Origin: Terrabacter sp. Ter38
GTDB taxonomy: Bacteria; Actinomycetota; Actinomycetes; Actinomycetales; Dermatophilaceae
Direction: 5' to 3'
Length of the DNA stretch: 64,000 nt
Assembly: GCF_024519435.1 (NCBI RefSeq)
Contig: NZ_JALJRZ010000002.1
Coordinates: 488,646 to 552,645, forward strand
The notes beneath the pieces are model-generated. The model saw nothing but the letters and a program-made list of their open reading frames with translations, searched no databases and was not told where the DNA came from. Made by a program: the position numbers and the translations under genes. Shown one piece after another: positions 18,408 to 26,548 of this stretch (position 1 is its first letter; every line of letters begins with the position of its first letter).

Positions 18408-19364
18408 ATGTCAGGGGCGAGCAGGAGACGACTGACGGCGGCACGAGCCGTGGCTGCCTCCGTCGCCGTGGCGACGGCCCTGCTCGGGTCAGCAGGGCGG
18501 GCCACGGCCGACACCGCTCCGGCCGTGCCGACACCGACGCCCGCACCCTTGCTCTCACCGCTGGTCCCGGGAGGTGCTGCGGCCACTCCTGGCCCGGATG
18601 GCTCGACGCCACCGGAGCCGCCCCCCTTCGACACCGGGTTCGGCTCTGTCGCAGGCGATCTCGTGCTGCCCGTCTTCGACGAGATCCGCGTCGCGGCCTC
18701 GACCCTTGCGCAGCAGGCGCCCGAGGTCGCCGCGGCGACGCTCGAGCCGGGCGGCGGGTCGAGCGCCAACCCCACGCCGTGGCGACCCAAGGCGGTCATC
18801 AAGATCCCCGTCGTCGTCACCGTGCCGCCCCAGGGCACCGCGCGGCCCGCTGCGCGCAGCAAGGACGAGATCATCTGGGCGGCATACGCCTCCGCTGCGC
18901 AGCGGCAGCGCGCCTGTCACATCCCCGTCATGCTGCTCGCCGCCATCGGCGAGGTGGAGTCGTCCTCGCTCCGCGGCCGGACGCTCGACGCGTCGCACGA
19001 CGCCGTGCCGCCGGTCCGGGGACCGGCGCTCTCGGGGGGCTCCTTCTCGGCGATCCGCGACTCCGACGGGGGCCGCTACGACGGCGACCCGGTCTGGGAC
19101 CGCGCCGTCGGCCCGATGCAGTTCATCCCGGGCACGTGGCGCATCTGGGGCGCCGACGGCAACGGCGACGGCGTCAAGGACCCGCAGAACATCGAGGACG
19201 CGGCGCTCGCCGCCGCGAACTACCTCTGCGCCGGTGGCCGCGACCTCTCGCGCCCCGCCGACCTCACCGCGGCGGTGCTGTCCTACAACCACTCGCAGGC
19301 CTATCTCGGGGCGGTGCTCGGCATCGTCCAGGCGGTCGACTCCGGCCAGCTCGCCGGCCCCTGA
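18408..19364 (+). CDS. Secreted lytic murein transglycosylase (SLT_2/MltB type)
   Basis: 318 residues; ATG 18408 is preceded by GAGGAAGGA. A Sec signal (VAASVAVATALLGSAGRATA) is followed by a long Pro/Thr/Ser-rich spacer to about residue 150. The catalytic domain shows AAIGEVESSSLRG, with the likely catalytic Glu in GEVES, then AVGPMQFIPGTWRIWGADGN and LCAGGRDLS, all typical of SLT_2. It cleaves peptidoglycan glycan strands to 1,6-anhydro-muramyl products outside the cell. It lies 147 bases after copCD and 108 before the sulfite reductase, probably as its own unit. The spacer could span the cell wall. Confidence 0.87.
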   Translation: MSGASRRRLTAARAVAASVAVATALLGSAGRATADTAPAVPTPTPAPLLSPLVPGGAAATPGPDGSTPPEPPPFDTGFGSVAGDLVLPVFDEIRVAASTLAQQAPEVAAATLEPGGGSSANPTPWRPKAVIKIPVVVTVPPQGTARPAARSKDEIIWAAYASAAQRQRACHIPVMLLAAIGEVESSSLRGRTLDASHDAVPPVRGPALSGGSFSAIRDSDGGRYDGDPVWDRAVGPMQFIPGTWRIWGADGNGDGVKDPQNIEDAALAAANYLCAGGRDLSRPADLTAAVLSYNHSQAYLGAVLGIVQAVDSGQLAGP

Positions 19365-19393
19365 CCCCGGAGACGGCGGGCTCCCCGACGCTA

Positions 19394-19414
19394 TTCCCAC
19401 TGGTTCGGTGGGAA
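19394..19414. repeat. 7-bp inverted repeat ahead of the sulfur operon
   Basis: TTCCCAC at 19394-19400 and GTGGGAA at 19408-19414 with a 7-base loop. It lies between the transglycosylase stop (19364) and the sulfite reductase start (19473), with no T-run after it. It could be a weak terminator or an operator for the sulfate-reduction operon; the distance (46 bases upstream of the putative -10) would allow either. Confidence 0.4.
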
Positions 19415-19459
19415 AGGGCCGCACTCTGGACCCCGGTGTGCCGGGATAATCGCTGGTTA

Positions 19460-19465
19460 TACATT
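19460..19465 (+). promoter_or_regulatory. Putative leaderless -10 element (TACATT) for the sulfite reductase gene
   Basis: TACATT matches TANNNT and ends exactly 7 bases before ATG 19473, with no ribosome site between. The same TANNNT plus 6-7 bases arrangement recurs at 26450, 31185, 48803 and 52981. No clear -35 is seen. Confidence 0.4.
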
Positions 19466-19472
19466 CGATTAC

Positions 19473-21197
19473 ATGACCGTCACCGACGCCACGACCGGCG
19501 CAGCCCGACCGGGCCCCCGTCCGCCGCGGGCCGACCGCTCCAACGGGCAGTGGAAGGTCGACGGGCCCGCCCCGCTCAACGGCAACGAGACGTGGAAGCA
19601 GGAGGACAACGGCCTCAACGTCCGTGAGCGCATCGAGCAGATCTACTCGCGCGAGGGCTTCGACTCCATCCCGACCCAGGACCTGTCGGGTCGTTTCCGC
19701 TGGTGGGGCCTCTACACGCAGCGCCGCCCCGGCATCGACGGCGGGCGCACGGCGCAGCTGAGTGACGACGAGCTGAGCGACCGCTACTTCATGATGCGCG
19801 TCCGCAGTGACGGGCAGGCCCTGACGCCGGAACGGCTCCGGGTCCTCGGGGGCATCTCCACCGACTTCGCCCGCGACACCGCCGACATCACCGACCGGCA
19901 GAACCTGCAGTACCACTGGGTGGGTATCGAGGACGTGCCCGAGATCTGGCGCCGGCTCGAGACCGTGGGCCTGCAGACCACCGAGGCCTGTGGTGACACC
20001 CCTCGTGGCTTCCTCGGCAGCCCCGTCGCCGGGGTGGCGGCCGACGAGATCATCGACCCGACGCCCCTCATCGCACGGATCACCGAGAAGTACCTCGGAG
20101 ACCTCGACCTCTCCAACCTCCCGCGCAAGTTCAAGACCGCCATCACCGGTCACCCCAGCCTCGACGTCGTCCACGAGATCAACGACATCTCGCTCGTCGG
20201 CGTCGTCCATCCCGAGCTCGGGCCGGGCTACGACCTCTGGGTCGGCGGCGGCCTGTCGACCTCGCCCCGTCTCGCGGAGCGCATCGGCGTCTTCGTCTCC
20301 GAGGACGTGGCCGTCGACGTCTGGCACGGCGTCATCTCGATCTTCCGCGACTACGGCTACCGCCGCCTGCGCAACAAGGCCCGCCTGAAGTTCCTGCTCG
20401 CCGAGTGGGGGCCGGTGAAGTTCCGGGAGGTGCTCGAGACCGAGTACCTCGGCCACCCGCTCCCCGACGGACCGCCGCCCGCTCCGGCGACGGGCCCCGG
20501 TGACCACGTCGGCGTGCACCTCCAGAAGGACGGCCGCTACTACGTCGGTGCGGCGCCGACGGTGGGCCGCATCAGCGGCACCCTGCTGACCCGTCTCGGT
20601 GACCTCGTCGAGTCCTACGGCGCCAGCGCCGTACGCCTCACCGCTCACCAGAAGCTCGTCGTCCTCGACGTGCCGGCCGACCGCGTGGACGACTTCGTGG
20701 CCGACCTCGAAGGTCTCGGCCTGACGGCCAAACCGAGCCCGTTCCGCCGCACGACGATGGCGTGCACCGGGATCGAGTACTGCAAGCTGGCCATCGTCGA
20801 GACGAAGCAGACCGCGACCGACGCCATCGCCGAGCTCGAGACCCGACTCGCCGACCTCGTCGACGACGGTTCGCTCGACGCGCCGATCCTGCTGAACGTC
20901 AACGGCTGCCCCAACTCGTGCGCGCGGATCCAGACGGCCGACATCGGCCTCAAGGGCCAGATCATCACCGTCGACGGAGTGCAGCAGCCCGGCTACCAGG
21001 TCCACCTCGGTGGCGGTCTCGCATCGTACGACCGGGACGAGGCCGGCCTGGGCCGAACCGTCCGCGGCCTCAAGGTCCCGGCCTCGGCGCTGCCCGACTA
21101 CGTGGAGCGCGTCGTGCGCACCTACGTCGCCGAGCGGGTCGACGGCGAGACCTTCGCCGAATGGAGCCACCGAGCAGACGAAGGAGCCCTCCAGTGA
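19473..21197 (+). CDS. sir: Ferredoxin-dependent assimilatory sulfite reductase
   Basis: 574 residues. Two sulfite/nitrite-reductase ferredoxin-like half-domains alternate with 4Fe-4S/sirohaem domains. The [4Fe-4S]-sirohaem ligands are seen as C431-x5-C437 (ACTGIEYCKLA) and C479-x3-C483 (NGCPNSCAR). The sequence YFMMRVRSDGQALTPERLR is typical of actinobacterial SirA/NirA. It reduces sulfite to sulfide with six electrons from ferredoxin in the cytosol. Nitrite reductase is the alternative, but the four following genes all belong to sulfate activation, APS reduction and sirohaem synthesis, which supports sulfite. The stop overlaps the GTG of cysH (GTGA). A leaderless start is likely. Confidence 0.93.
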   Translation: MTVTDATTGAARPGPRPPRADRSNGQWKVDGPAPLNGNETWKQEDNGLNVRERIEQIYSREGFDSIPTQDLSGRFRWWGLYTQRRPGIDGGRTAQLSDDELSDRYFMMRVRSDGQALTPERLRVLGGISTDFARDTADITDRQNLQYHWVGIEDVPEIWRRLETVGLQTTEACGDTPRGFLGSPVAGVAADEIIDPTPLIARITEKYLGDLDLSNLPRKFKTAITGHPSLDVVHEINDISLVGVVHPELGPGYDLWVGGGLSTSPRLAERIGVFVSEDVAVDVWHGVISIFRDYGYRRLRNKARLKFLLAEWGPVKFREVLETEYLGHPLPDGPPPAPATGPGDHVGVHLQKDGRYYVGAAPTVGRISGTLLTRLGDLVESYGASAVRLTAHQKLVVLDVPADRVDDFVADLEGLGLTAKPSPFRRTTMACTGIEYCKLAIVETKQTATDAIAELETRLADLVDDGSLDAPILLNVNGCPNSCARIQTADIGLKGQIITVDGVQQPGYQVHLGGGLASYDRDEAGLGRTVRGLKVPASALPDYVERVVRTYVAERVDGETFAEWSHRADEGALQ

Positions 21198-21943
21198 CTG
21201 CAGTCCACCTCGCGGCCCCCAGGGTTCCGCGCAGACGGCGCAGCGACGCCGAGCTCACGGCGATCGTCGACGACTTCAACGCCACCCTGGCGGCCGACCC
21301 CACGCGTGAGCCGACCGCCGACGAGGTCGCCGCCTGGGCGGCCTTCCACTTCGACGGCAGCCTCGCCGTAGCCTGCTCGATGGCGGATGCCGTTCTGCCG
21401 CATGTCGTCTCGCGGTTCGCTCCCGGGGTCGACGTGCTGTTCCTCGAGACCGGCTACCACTTCTCCGACACTCTCGTGACGCGCGACATCGTCGCGGAGG
21501 ACCTGCCGATCACCCTCGTGAACGTCATGCCCGAGCTGACGGTCGCCGAGCAGGACGAGAAGTACGGCGCCCGCCTCTACGAGCGCGACCCGGCACGGTG
21601 CTGCCAGATGCGCAAGGTCGAGCCGCTGGCTCGCACCCTGCCGCTGTACGAGGCGTGGGTCACCGGCGTCCGACGCGAGGAGGGCCCGACCCGCGCCGAC
21701 ACGCCGCTCGTCAGCTGGGACGCCAAGAACGGCCTCGTCAAGATCAACCCGCTGGCCGCGTGGACCTTCGACGAGCTGCTGGCGTATGCCGCCGAGCACC
21801 AGGTCGAGGTCAACTCCCTTCTGTCCGACGGCTACCCGTCGATCGGCTGCGAGCCGTGCACCCGCCGGGTCGAGCCCGGCGAGGACCCTCGTGCCGGTCG
21901 CTGGGCCGGCTTCGCCAAGACCGAGTGCGGACTCCACACATGA
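21194..21943 (+). CDS. cysH: Adenylyl-sulfate (APS) reductase, thioredoxin-dependent
   Basis: 249 residues from GTG 21194, overlapping the sir stop; the longer open frame upstream is a shadow of sir. The iron-sulfur motif is complete: C136-C137 (RCCQMRK) and C219/C222 (GCEPCTR), which marks the APS-using type rather than PAPS reductase. The catalytic Cys is C245 in KTECGLH near the C-terminus. It reduces APS to sulfite and AMP, taking the product of CysDN directly, so no APS kinase is needed; none is fused to cysN. It overlaps cysD by four bases (ATGA). Confidence 0.93.
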   Translation: MTAVHLAAPRVPRRRRSDAELTAIVDDFNATLAADPTREPTADEVAAWAAFHFDGSLAVACSMADAVLPHVVSRFAPGVDVLFLETGYHFSDTLVTRDIVAEDLPITLVNVMPELTVAEQDEKYGARLYERDPARCCQMRKVEPLARTLPLYEAWVTGVRREEGPTRADTPLVSWDAKNGLVKINPLAAWTFDELLAYAAEHQVEVNSLLSDGYPSIGCEPCTRRVEPGEDPRAGRWAGFAKTECGLHT

Positions 21944-22908
21944 CGACGACCAGCCCTGTGTTCACGACTGCGGCTCCGACCTTCACGGCGTCCCCGGTCG
22001 GCGACCCCGACGACCGGCGCCTCACCCACCTGGACGCCCTCGAGGCCGAGGCGATCCTCGTCATCCGCGAGATGGCCGGGGAGCTCGAGCGTCCCGCCCT
22101 GCTCTTCAGCGGCGGCAAGGACTCCGTCGTCATGCTCCACCTCGCGACGAAGGCCTTCTGGCCGGCGCCGATCCCCTTCCCGGTGCTGCACGTCGACACG
22201 GGCCACAACTTCCCCGAGGTGCTCGCCTACCGCGACGAGACGGTCGAGCGGCTCGGCCTGCGGCTCGTCGTGGCGAGCGTGCAGGACTACATCGACGACG
22301 GCCGGCTGCGCGAGCGCGCCGACGGCACCCGCAACCCGCTCCAGACGCTCCCGCTGCTCGACGCCATCAACGACCACCGTTTCGACGGCGTCTTCGGTGG
22401 CGGCCGTCGCGACGAGGAGAAGGCGCGCGCCAAGGAGCGGATCGTCAGCCTCCGCGACGAGTTCGGGCAGTGGGACCCGAAGAACCAGCGGCCCGAGCTG
22501 TGGAACCTCTTCAACCCCAGGCACCGGCCGGGCGAGCACGTGCGCGTCTTCCCGATCAGCAACTGGACCGAGGTCGACATCTGGCGCTACATCGACCGCG
22601 AGGACATCCCGCTCGCACCGCTCTACTACGCCCACGAGCGCGAGGTCTTCCAGCGCGACGGCATGTGGCTCGCGGTCGGGCCGGTGAGCCGTCCGCGTGA
22701 CGACGAGCCCACCTCGACCCGCCTCGTGCGCTACCGCACCGTCGGCGACATGTCGTGCACGGGGGCTGTCGAGTCCCCGGCCCGCACGAACGCCGAGATC
22801 GTCGTCGAGGTGGCCGCCTCGACCCTGACCGAGCGCGGCGCCACGCGCGCCGACGACCGGATCTCCGAGGCCGCCATGGAGGACCGCAAGAAGGAGGGGT
22901 ACTTCTGA
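21940..22908 (+). CDS. cysD: Sulfate adenylyltransferase small subunit
   Basis: 322 residues from ATG 21940, overlapping the cysH stop. The PP-loop is LLFSGGKDSVVMLHLA, followed by FPVLHVDTGHNFPEV and GGGRRDEEKARAKER, all diagnostic of CysD. With CysN it makes APS from ATP and sulfate, driven by GTP hydrolysis. The C-terminal GDMSCTGAV and the Arg/Glu-rich tail ending KKEGYF are also family features. A 73-base spacer with a strong hairpin separates it from cysN. Confidence 0.95.
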   Translation: MTTTSPVFTTAAPTFTASPVGDPDDRRLTHLDALEAEAILVIREMAGELERPALLFSGGKDSVVMLHLATKAFWPAPIPFPVLHVDTGHNFPEVLAYRDETVERLGLRLVVASVQDYIDDGRLRERADGTRNPLQTLPLLDAINDHRFDGVFGGGRRDEEKARAKERIVSLRDEFGQWDPKNQRPELWNLFNPRHRPGEHVRVFPISNWTEVDIWRYIDREDIPLAPLYYAHEREVFQRDGMWLAVGPVSRPRDDEPTSTRLVRYRTVGDMSCTGAVESPARTNAEIVVEVAASTLTERGATRADDRISEAAMEDRKKEGYF

Positions 22909-22910
22909 AC

Positions 22911-22958
22911 CCCCCACGAAGTTCTCCGCTCGTCCCTCGCTCCGATACTTCGCGGGGG
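22911..22958 (+). promoter_or_regulatory. Hairpin in the cysD-cysN spacer
   Basis: CCCCCACGAAGT (22911-22922) pairs with ACTTCGCGGGGG (22947-22958), 11 of 12 positions, enclosing a 24-base loop. It starts 3 bases after the cysD stop and ends 23 bases before cysN. There is no T-run. It may set the relative amounts of the CysD and CysN messages through processing or partial termination. Confidence 0.5.
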
Positions 22959-22981
22959 CCCCACGACAAGGACACCCTGAG

Positions 22982-24358
22982 ATGAGTGCCTCCACGCAGA
23001 CCGCGCCCGTCCTCGACCCGGTCGCCGTCGCCGGTGCCGCCCGGGGCACGCTGCTGCGCCTCGCCACCGCCGGCTCGGTCGACGACGGCAAGTCGACCCT
23101 CGTCGGCCGGCTCCTGCACGACACGAAGTCGGTCCTGTCCGACCAGCTCGCCGCCGTCGAGCGGGTGAGCCGCGACCGTGGCCTCACCGCCGCCGACCTC
23201 GCGCTGCTCACCGACGGCCTCCGCGCCGAGCGCGAGCAGGGCATCACCATCGACGTCGCCTACCGCTACTTCGCGACGGCCCACCGCTCGTTCGTCCTCG
23301 CCGACTGCCCCGGGCACGTCCAGTACACGCGGAACACCGTCACCGGCAGCTCGACGGCCGACGTCGTCGTGCTCCTCGTCGACGCGCGCAAGGGCGTCCT
23401 CGAGCAGACCCGCCGCCACCTCGCCGTGACCGCGCTGCTCCGGGTGCCGCACGTCGTCGTCGCCGTCAACAAGATCGACCTCGTCGACTTCTCGCAGGAG
23501 GTCTACGACCGCGTCGAGTCCGAGGTGCAGGCGGTGGCCCGCGAGCTCGGAGTCGTCGACGCCATCGCCATCCCGGTCAGCGCCCTCGACGGCGACAACG
23601 TCGCCGAGCGCTCCCCGCGCACGCCCTGGTACGGCGGCCCGAGCCTCCTCGAGCTGCTCGAGGCGCTCCCGCCGTCGGACGACCCGGCGAACGAGTCCTT
23701 CCGTCTGCCGGTCCAGCTCGTCATCCGGCCCCAGGGCGCGGCCCGCGACGAGGCGCACCGTGACTACCGGGGGTATGCCGGCCAGGTGGCCTCGGGCGTG
23801 GTGCGCGTCGGTGACGAGGTGGTGGCCCTGCCGTCGGGCCGCCGCACGACCGTCGCCGGCATCGACCTCGGTGACCGCGAGCTCCAGGAGGCCTTCGCGC
23901 CGCAGTCGGTGACGCTCCGGCTCACCGACGAGATCGACATCTCGCGCGGCGACGTCATCGCGGCCGCCGCCGACGCGCCGGAGCCGACGCAGGACATCAA
24001 GGCCGTCGTCTGCTGGCTCGGCGACGCGCCGCTGCGCCCGGCCCAGCGCCTGCTGCTCAAGCACGGCTCGCGCACGGTGCAGACCGCGGTGCGCTCGCTC
24101 GACGGCGCGCTGGACCTCGACGACCTCCACACGGTCCCCTCGGAGGCGTTGTCGCTCAACGACATCGGCCTCGTGACGCTCCGACTGGCGGCGCCGGTCC
24201 CCGTCGAGAACTACTCGACCTCGCGCCGCGGCGGGTCGTTCCTGCTCATCGACGCGCACGACGGACGCACCGTCGCCGCCGGCATGGTGGGCGCGACGCT
24301 GCCCACGGCCGCCGACGCCCCGACGCAGCCCGAGGGTGACGAGGAATGGGAGATCTGA
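22982..24358 (+). CDS. cysN: Sulfate adenylyltransferase large subunit (GTPase)
   Basis: 458 residues. GTPase motifs: GSVDDGKSTLVGRLLHD (G1), DCPGHVQYTRN (G3) and NKIDLVDF (G4), followed by EF-Tu-like domains 2 and 3. There is no C-terminal APS kinase (CysC) domain, consistent with the APS-reducing CysH. It ends GDEEWEI and overlaps the start of the sirohaem synthase gene by 13 bases. Ribosome site AAGGACA is weak, so expression may depend on upstream translation. Confidence 0.94.
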   Translation: MSASTQTAPVLDPVAVAGAARGTLLRLATAGSVDDGKSTLVGRLLHDTKSVLSDQLAAVERVSRDRGLTAADLALLTDGLRAEREQGITIDVAYRYFATAHRSFVLADCPGHVQYTRNTVTGSSTADVVVLLVDARKGVLEQTRRHLAVTALLRVPHVVVAVNKIDLVDFSQEVYDRVESEVQAVARELGVVDAIAIPVSALDGDNVAERSPRTPWYGGPSLLELLEALPPSDDPANESFRLPVQLVIRPQGAARDEAHRDYRGYAGQVASGVVRVGDEVVALPSGRRTTVAGIDLGDRELQEAFAPQSVTLRLTDEIDISRGDVIAAAADAPEPTQDIKAVVCWLGDAPLRPAQRLLLKHGSRTVQTAVRSLDGALDLDDLHTVPSEALSLNDIGLVTLRLAAPVPVENYSTSRRGGSFLLIDAHDGRTVAAGMVGATLPTAADAPTQPEGDEEWEI

Positions 24359-25569
24359 AGCCGGCGCTGCCGGTCGTCCTCGACCTGAGCGGACGTCTCG
24401 TCGTCGCCGTCGGTGGCGGCCCGGTGTCCGCGCGCCGGGTCCGGGCCTTCCTCGACGAGGGGGCGGTCGTGCGGGTCGTGGCCCCCTGGCTGTGCGAGGA
24501 CCTGCGCGACCTGGCGGTGGCCGGCCGCGTCGAGTGGCTGGAGCGTGACTATGCCGGAGCCGCCGACCTCGACGGTGCGTGGTTCGCCCACACGGCGACG
24601 GGCGAGCCGTCCGTCGACCGCGAGGTCGCCGCCGACGCCGAGGCCCTCCGCGTCTGGTGCGTCGACGCCACGGATGCCCGTGGGACGACCGCGAGCGTCG
24701 CGGCCCGCGCCGACGTGACCACCCCGGACGGTCGGGTCACGGTGGCTGCGTATGCCGCCGGCGACCCCGGTCTCGCCGTGACGGTCCGCGACGGGGTCGA
24801 GCGGGCGCTCGTCTCCGGCACGCTCGACCTGCGCAGGACCCGCACGCACGGCCGTCGCGGCTGGGTGGCGCTCGTCGGCGGCGGGCCCGGGGTCGACGGC
24901 CTGCTCACGACCCGTGGCAACGAGCTGCTCGCCTCGGCCGATGTCGTCGTCGTCGACCGCCTGGCGCCTCGCGCCGTCGTCGACCGGCTGCCTGCCTCCG
25001 TGCGCGTCATCGACGTCGGCAAGACGCCCGGCCACCACCCGGTGCCGCAGTCGCGCATCAACGACATCCTCGTCGAGGAGGCCCAGCGGGGCCTCGGTGT
25101 CGTGCGCCTCAAGGGTGGTGACCCCTACGTCCTCGGACGCGGAGGGGAAGAGCGTGACGCCTGCGAGGCACACGGCATACGCGTCGAGGTGGTGCCCGGC
25201 GTGACGAGCGCGGTGAGCGTGCCCGCGTCGGCCGGCATACCCGTGACCCACCGCGGCGTCGCCCGCGGCTTCACCGTCGTCACGGGCCACGCGGACATCC
25301 CGGTGCTCCCGACGGGTGGCGACCACACGCTCGTCCTGCTCATGGGCGTCACCCAGCTCGCCCGCACGACCGAGCTGCTCGCCCTGCACGGCCGGTCGGC
25401 CGACTGTCCCATCGCGGTCGTCGAGCGCGGCTTCGCCCCCGACCAGCGCACGACCGTCGGCACGGTCGGCACCATCGCCGAGCTCGCGCGCGAGCGAGGC
25501 GTGCGGGCCCCCGCGGTCGTCGTGGTGGGCGACGTCGTCCGCCTCGGACCCGACTGGCGCCGGCGCTGA
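24346..25569 (+). CDS. cysG: Sirohaem synthase-like: precorrin-2 dehydrogenase fused to uroporphyrinogen-III methyltransferase
   Basis: 407 residues. Residues 1-150 are a Rossmann-type precorrin-2 dehydrogenase/ferrochelatase-like domain (VVAVGGGPVSARRV). From ~165 comes a SUMT domain with VALVGGGPGVDGLLTTRG, VVDRLAP, VGKTPGHHPVPQ, RLKGGDPYVLGRGGEE and VVPGVTSA. It supplies sirohaem for the sulfite reductase of the same operon. Placement as the fifth and last gene, overlapping cysN, is common in actinobacterial sulfate-reduction clusters. Whether the first domain also inserts iron cannot be judged from sequence. Confidence 0.92.
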   Translation: MGDLKPALPVVLDLSGRLVVAVGGGPVSARRVRAFLDEGAVVRVVAPWLCEDLRDLAVAGRVEWLERDYAGAADLDGAWFAHTATGEPSVDREVAADAEALRVWCVDATDARGTTASVAARADVTTPDGRVTVAAYAAGDPGLAVTVRDGVERALVSGTLDLRRTRTHGRRGWVALVGGGPGVDGLLTTRGNELLASADVVVVDRLAPRAVVDRLPASVRVIDVGKTPGHHPVPQSRINDILVEEAQRGLGVVRLKGGDPYVLGRGGEERDACEAHGIRVEVVPGVTSAVSVPASAGIPVTHRGVARGFTVVTGHADIPVLPTGGDHTLVLLMGVTQLARTTELLALHGRSADCPIAVVERGFAPDQRTTVGTVGTIAELARERGVRAPAVVVVGDVVRLGPDWRRR

Positions 25570-25615
25570 CTGTGCACGTCACCGCCCGATCCCGCTGGGG
25601 TCGGGCCATCCGTGT

Positions 25616-25645
25616 TTGGCGCGCGCCCCGTCTGCGGGCTATCGT
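25616..25645 (+). promoter_or_regulatory. Candidate promoter of the small Cys-rich protein gene
   Basis: TTGGCG (25616-25621) and TATCGT (25640-25645) are separated by 18 bases. Transcription would start around 25652, just before the CsoR-like palindrome. Confidence 0.4.
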
Positions 25646-25657
25646 GGTCGGGAACGC

Positions 25658-25673
25658 ATACCCCCATGGGTAT
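25658..25673. promoter_or_regulatory. CsoR-family-like operator (ATACCC-N4-GGGTAT)
   Basis: ATACCC-CCAT-GGGTAT is a perfect palindrome with 6-bp arms. The TACCC-N4-GGGTA core matches operators known for CsoR/CstR-type repressors, which sense Cu(I) or persulfide. It lies just downstream of the candidate -10 and 22 bases upstream of the gene start, where bound repressor would block transcription. No CsoR-family gene is present in the window. Confidence 0.6.
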
Positions 25674-25695
25674 CCATCGACCAAGGAGAGCGACC

Positions 25696-25869
25696 ATGTG
25701 CCGAGCGGCCACCTGCAAGACCTGCGGCAAGACGACGTGGGCCGGCTGCGGCCAGCACGTCGACCAGGTCATGCGCACCGTACCCGCGGGCGAGCGCTGC
25801 CCGGGTCACGCGGAGTCCGAGAAGGCGTCTGGTTCCGGCTTCCTCAGTCGCCTCCTCGGTCGCGGCTGA
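25696..25869 (+). CDS. Small Cys-rich protein (putative metal-binding), 57 residues
   Basis: ATG 25696 follows AAGGAGAG. Seen: C2, TCKTCGKTTWAGCGQH with a CxxC pair, a further Cys and a His, then RCPGH and a short basic tail SRLLGRG. This compact CxxC...CxxH layout suggests a zinc- or copper-binding knuckle. Very similar small proteins are widespread in Actinobacteria as uncharacterised proteins. The CsoR-like operator immediately upstream suggests induction by copper or reactive sulfur species. It could be a metal buffer or chaperone; function is unproven. Confidence 0.8.
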   Translation: MCRAATCKTCGKTTWAGCGQHVDQVMRTVPAGERCPGHAESEKASGSGFLSRLLGRG

Positions 25870-25895
25870 CGATCGGATCCGCAGGCGCGACCCGC

Positions 25896-26450
25896 TCAGC
25901 CGAGTGCGGCCGCCTGGGCCTCGACGATCGCCGCGAGCTGCGGCCACCGCACCGCCTCGGCCCGCCCACCGAGCGCCGCCACGACGACCGTGCTGCCGAC
26001 GACGCACCACACCGTGAGGGTGCGTGAGTGCTCGCCGTCGAGGACGAACGCCTGCTCGGCCGCCTCCACGTGCGTCGTGCCGGCCACCTCCGGCGCCTCG
26101 ACCGCCCGCAGCTGCCCGACGTCGGAGAGACCCTTGCTCTGCGGCATCGTCCGCGGGAGGGCGCGCAGCTCGGTCTGGGCCGCACGGGCGTCCGCCGGTG
26201 ACGCGAAGGGGATGACCTGGATGAAGAGGTCGGCCCGACCGACCTCCTGGTAGCCGCGCACGCTCGTGACCGAGCGGATCGCGCGCGCCCGGGTGATGGC
26301 CTCGCTCGTGCTGCCGCTCGCTCCGGTGCGGTAGGTCCGTCCGCCACGCGCGACCCACGGGCCGCCGGGCACATCGCCCGGCGACAGGCAGGTGTTGCGC
26401 GAGCCGATCGACCTGACCTGCGCGAGCATGAGGCGTCCGATGTTCGTCAC
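25896..26450 (-). CDS. Hypothetical protein, 184 residues
   Basis: I do not recognise the family. GTG 26450 (VTNIGRLMLAQV) is preferred because TATCGT lies 6 bases upstream on the coding strand, a leaderless arrangement; the frame stays open to 26519. The protein is soluble, without signal peptide or membrane helix. It has a Gly/Arg-rich region near residue 40 and an alpha/beta pattern after residue 65 (ADLFIQVIPFASPADARAAQTEL, then RTLTVWCVVGSTVVVAALGG near the end). A similar spacing is seen in small actinobacterial DUF proteins. It lies convergent to the small Cys-rich protein and divergent to the alpha-mannosidase. Confidence 0.65.
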   Translation of the reverse strand: MTNIGRLMLAQVRSIGSRNTCLSPGDVPGGPWVARGGRTYRTGASGSTSEAITRARAIRSVTSVRGYQEVGRADLFIQVIPFASPADARAAQTELRALPRTMPQSKGLSDVGQLRAVEAPEVAGTTHVEAAEQAFVLDGEHSRTLTVWCVVGSTVVVAALGGRAEAVRWPQLAAIVEAQAAALG

Positions 26451-26548
26451 GCGGTCACGATATGCCTGGGATCGCCACTCGTGCGGCGATCCGTCGGGGT
26501 CGCGTCGACGGACCGACACCCCTGGACCCGCACCCCCGAGAGGCAGCC

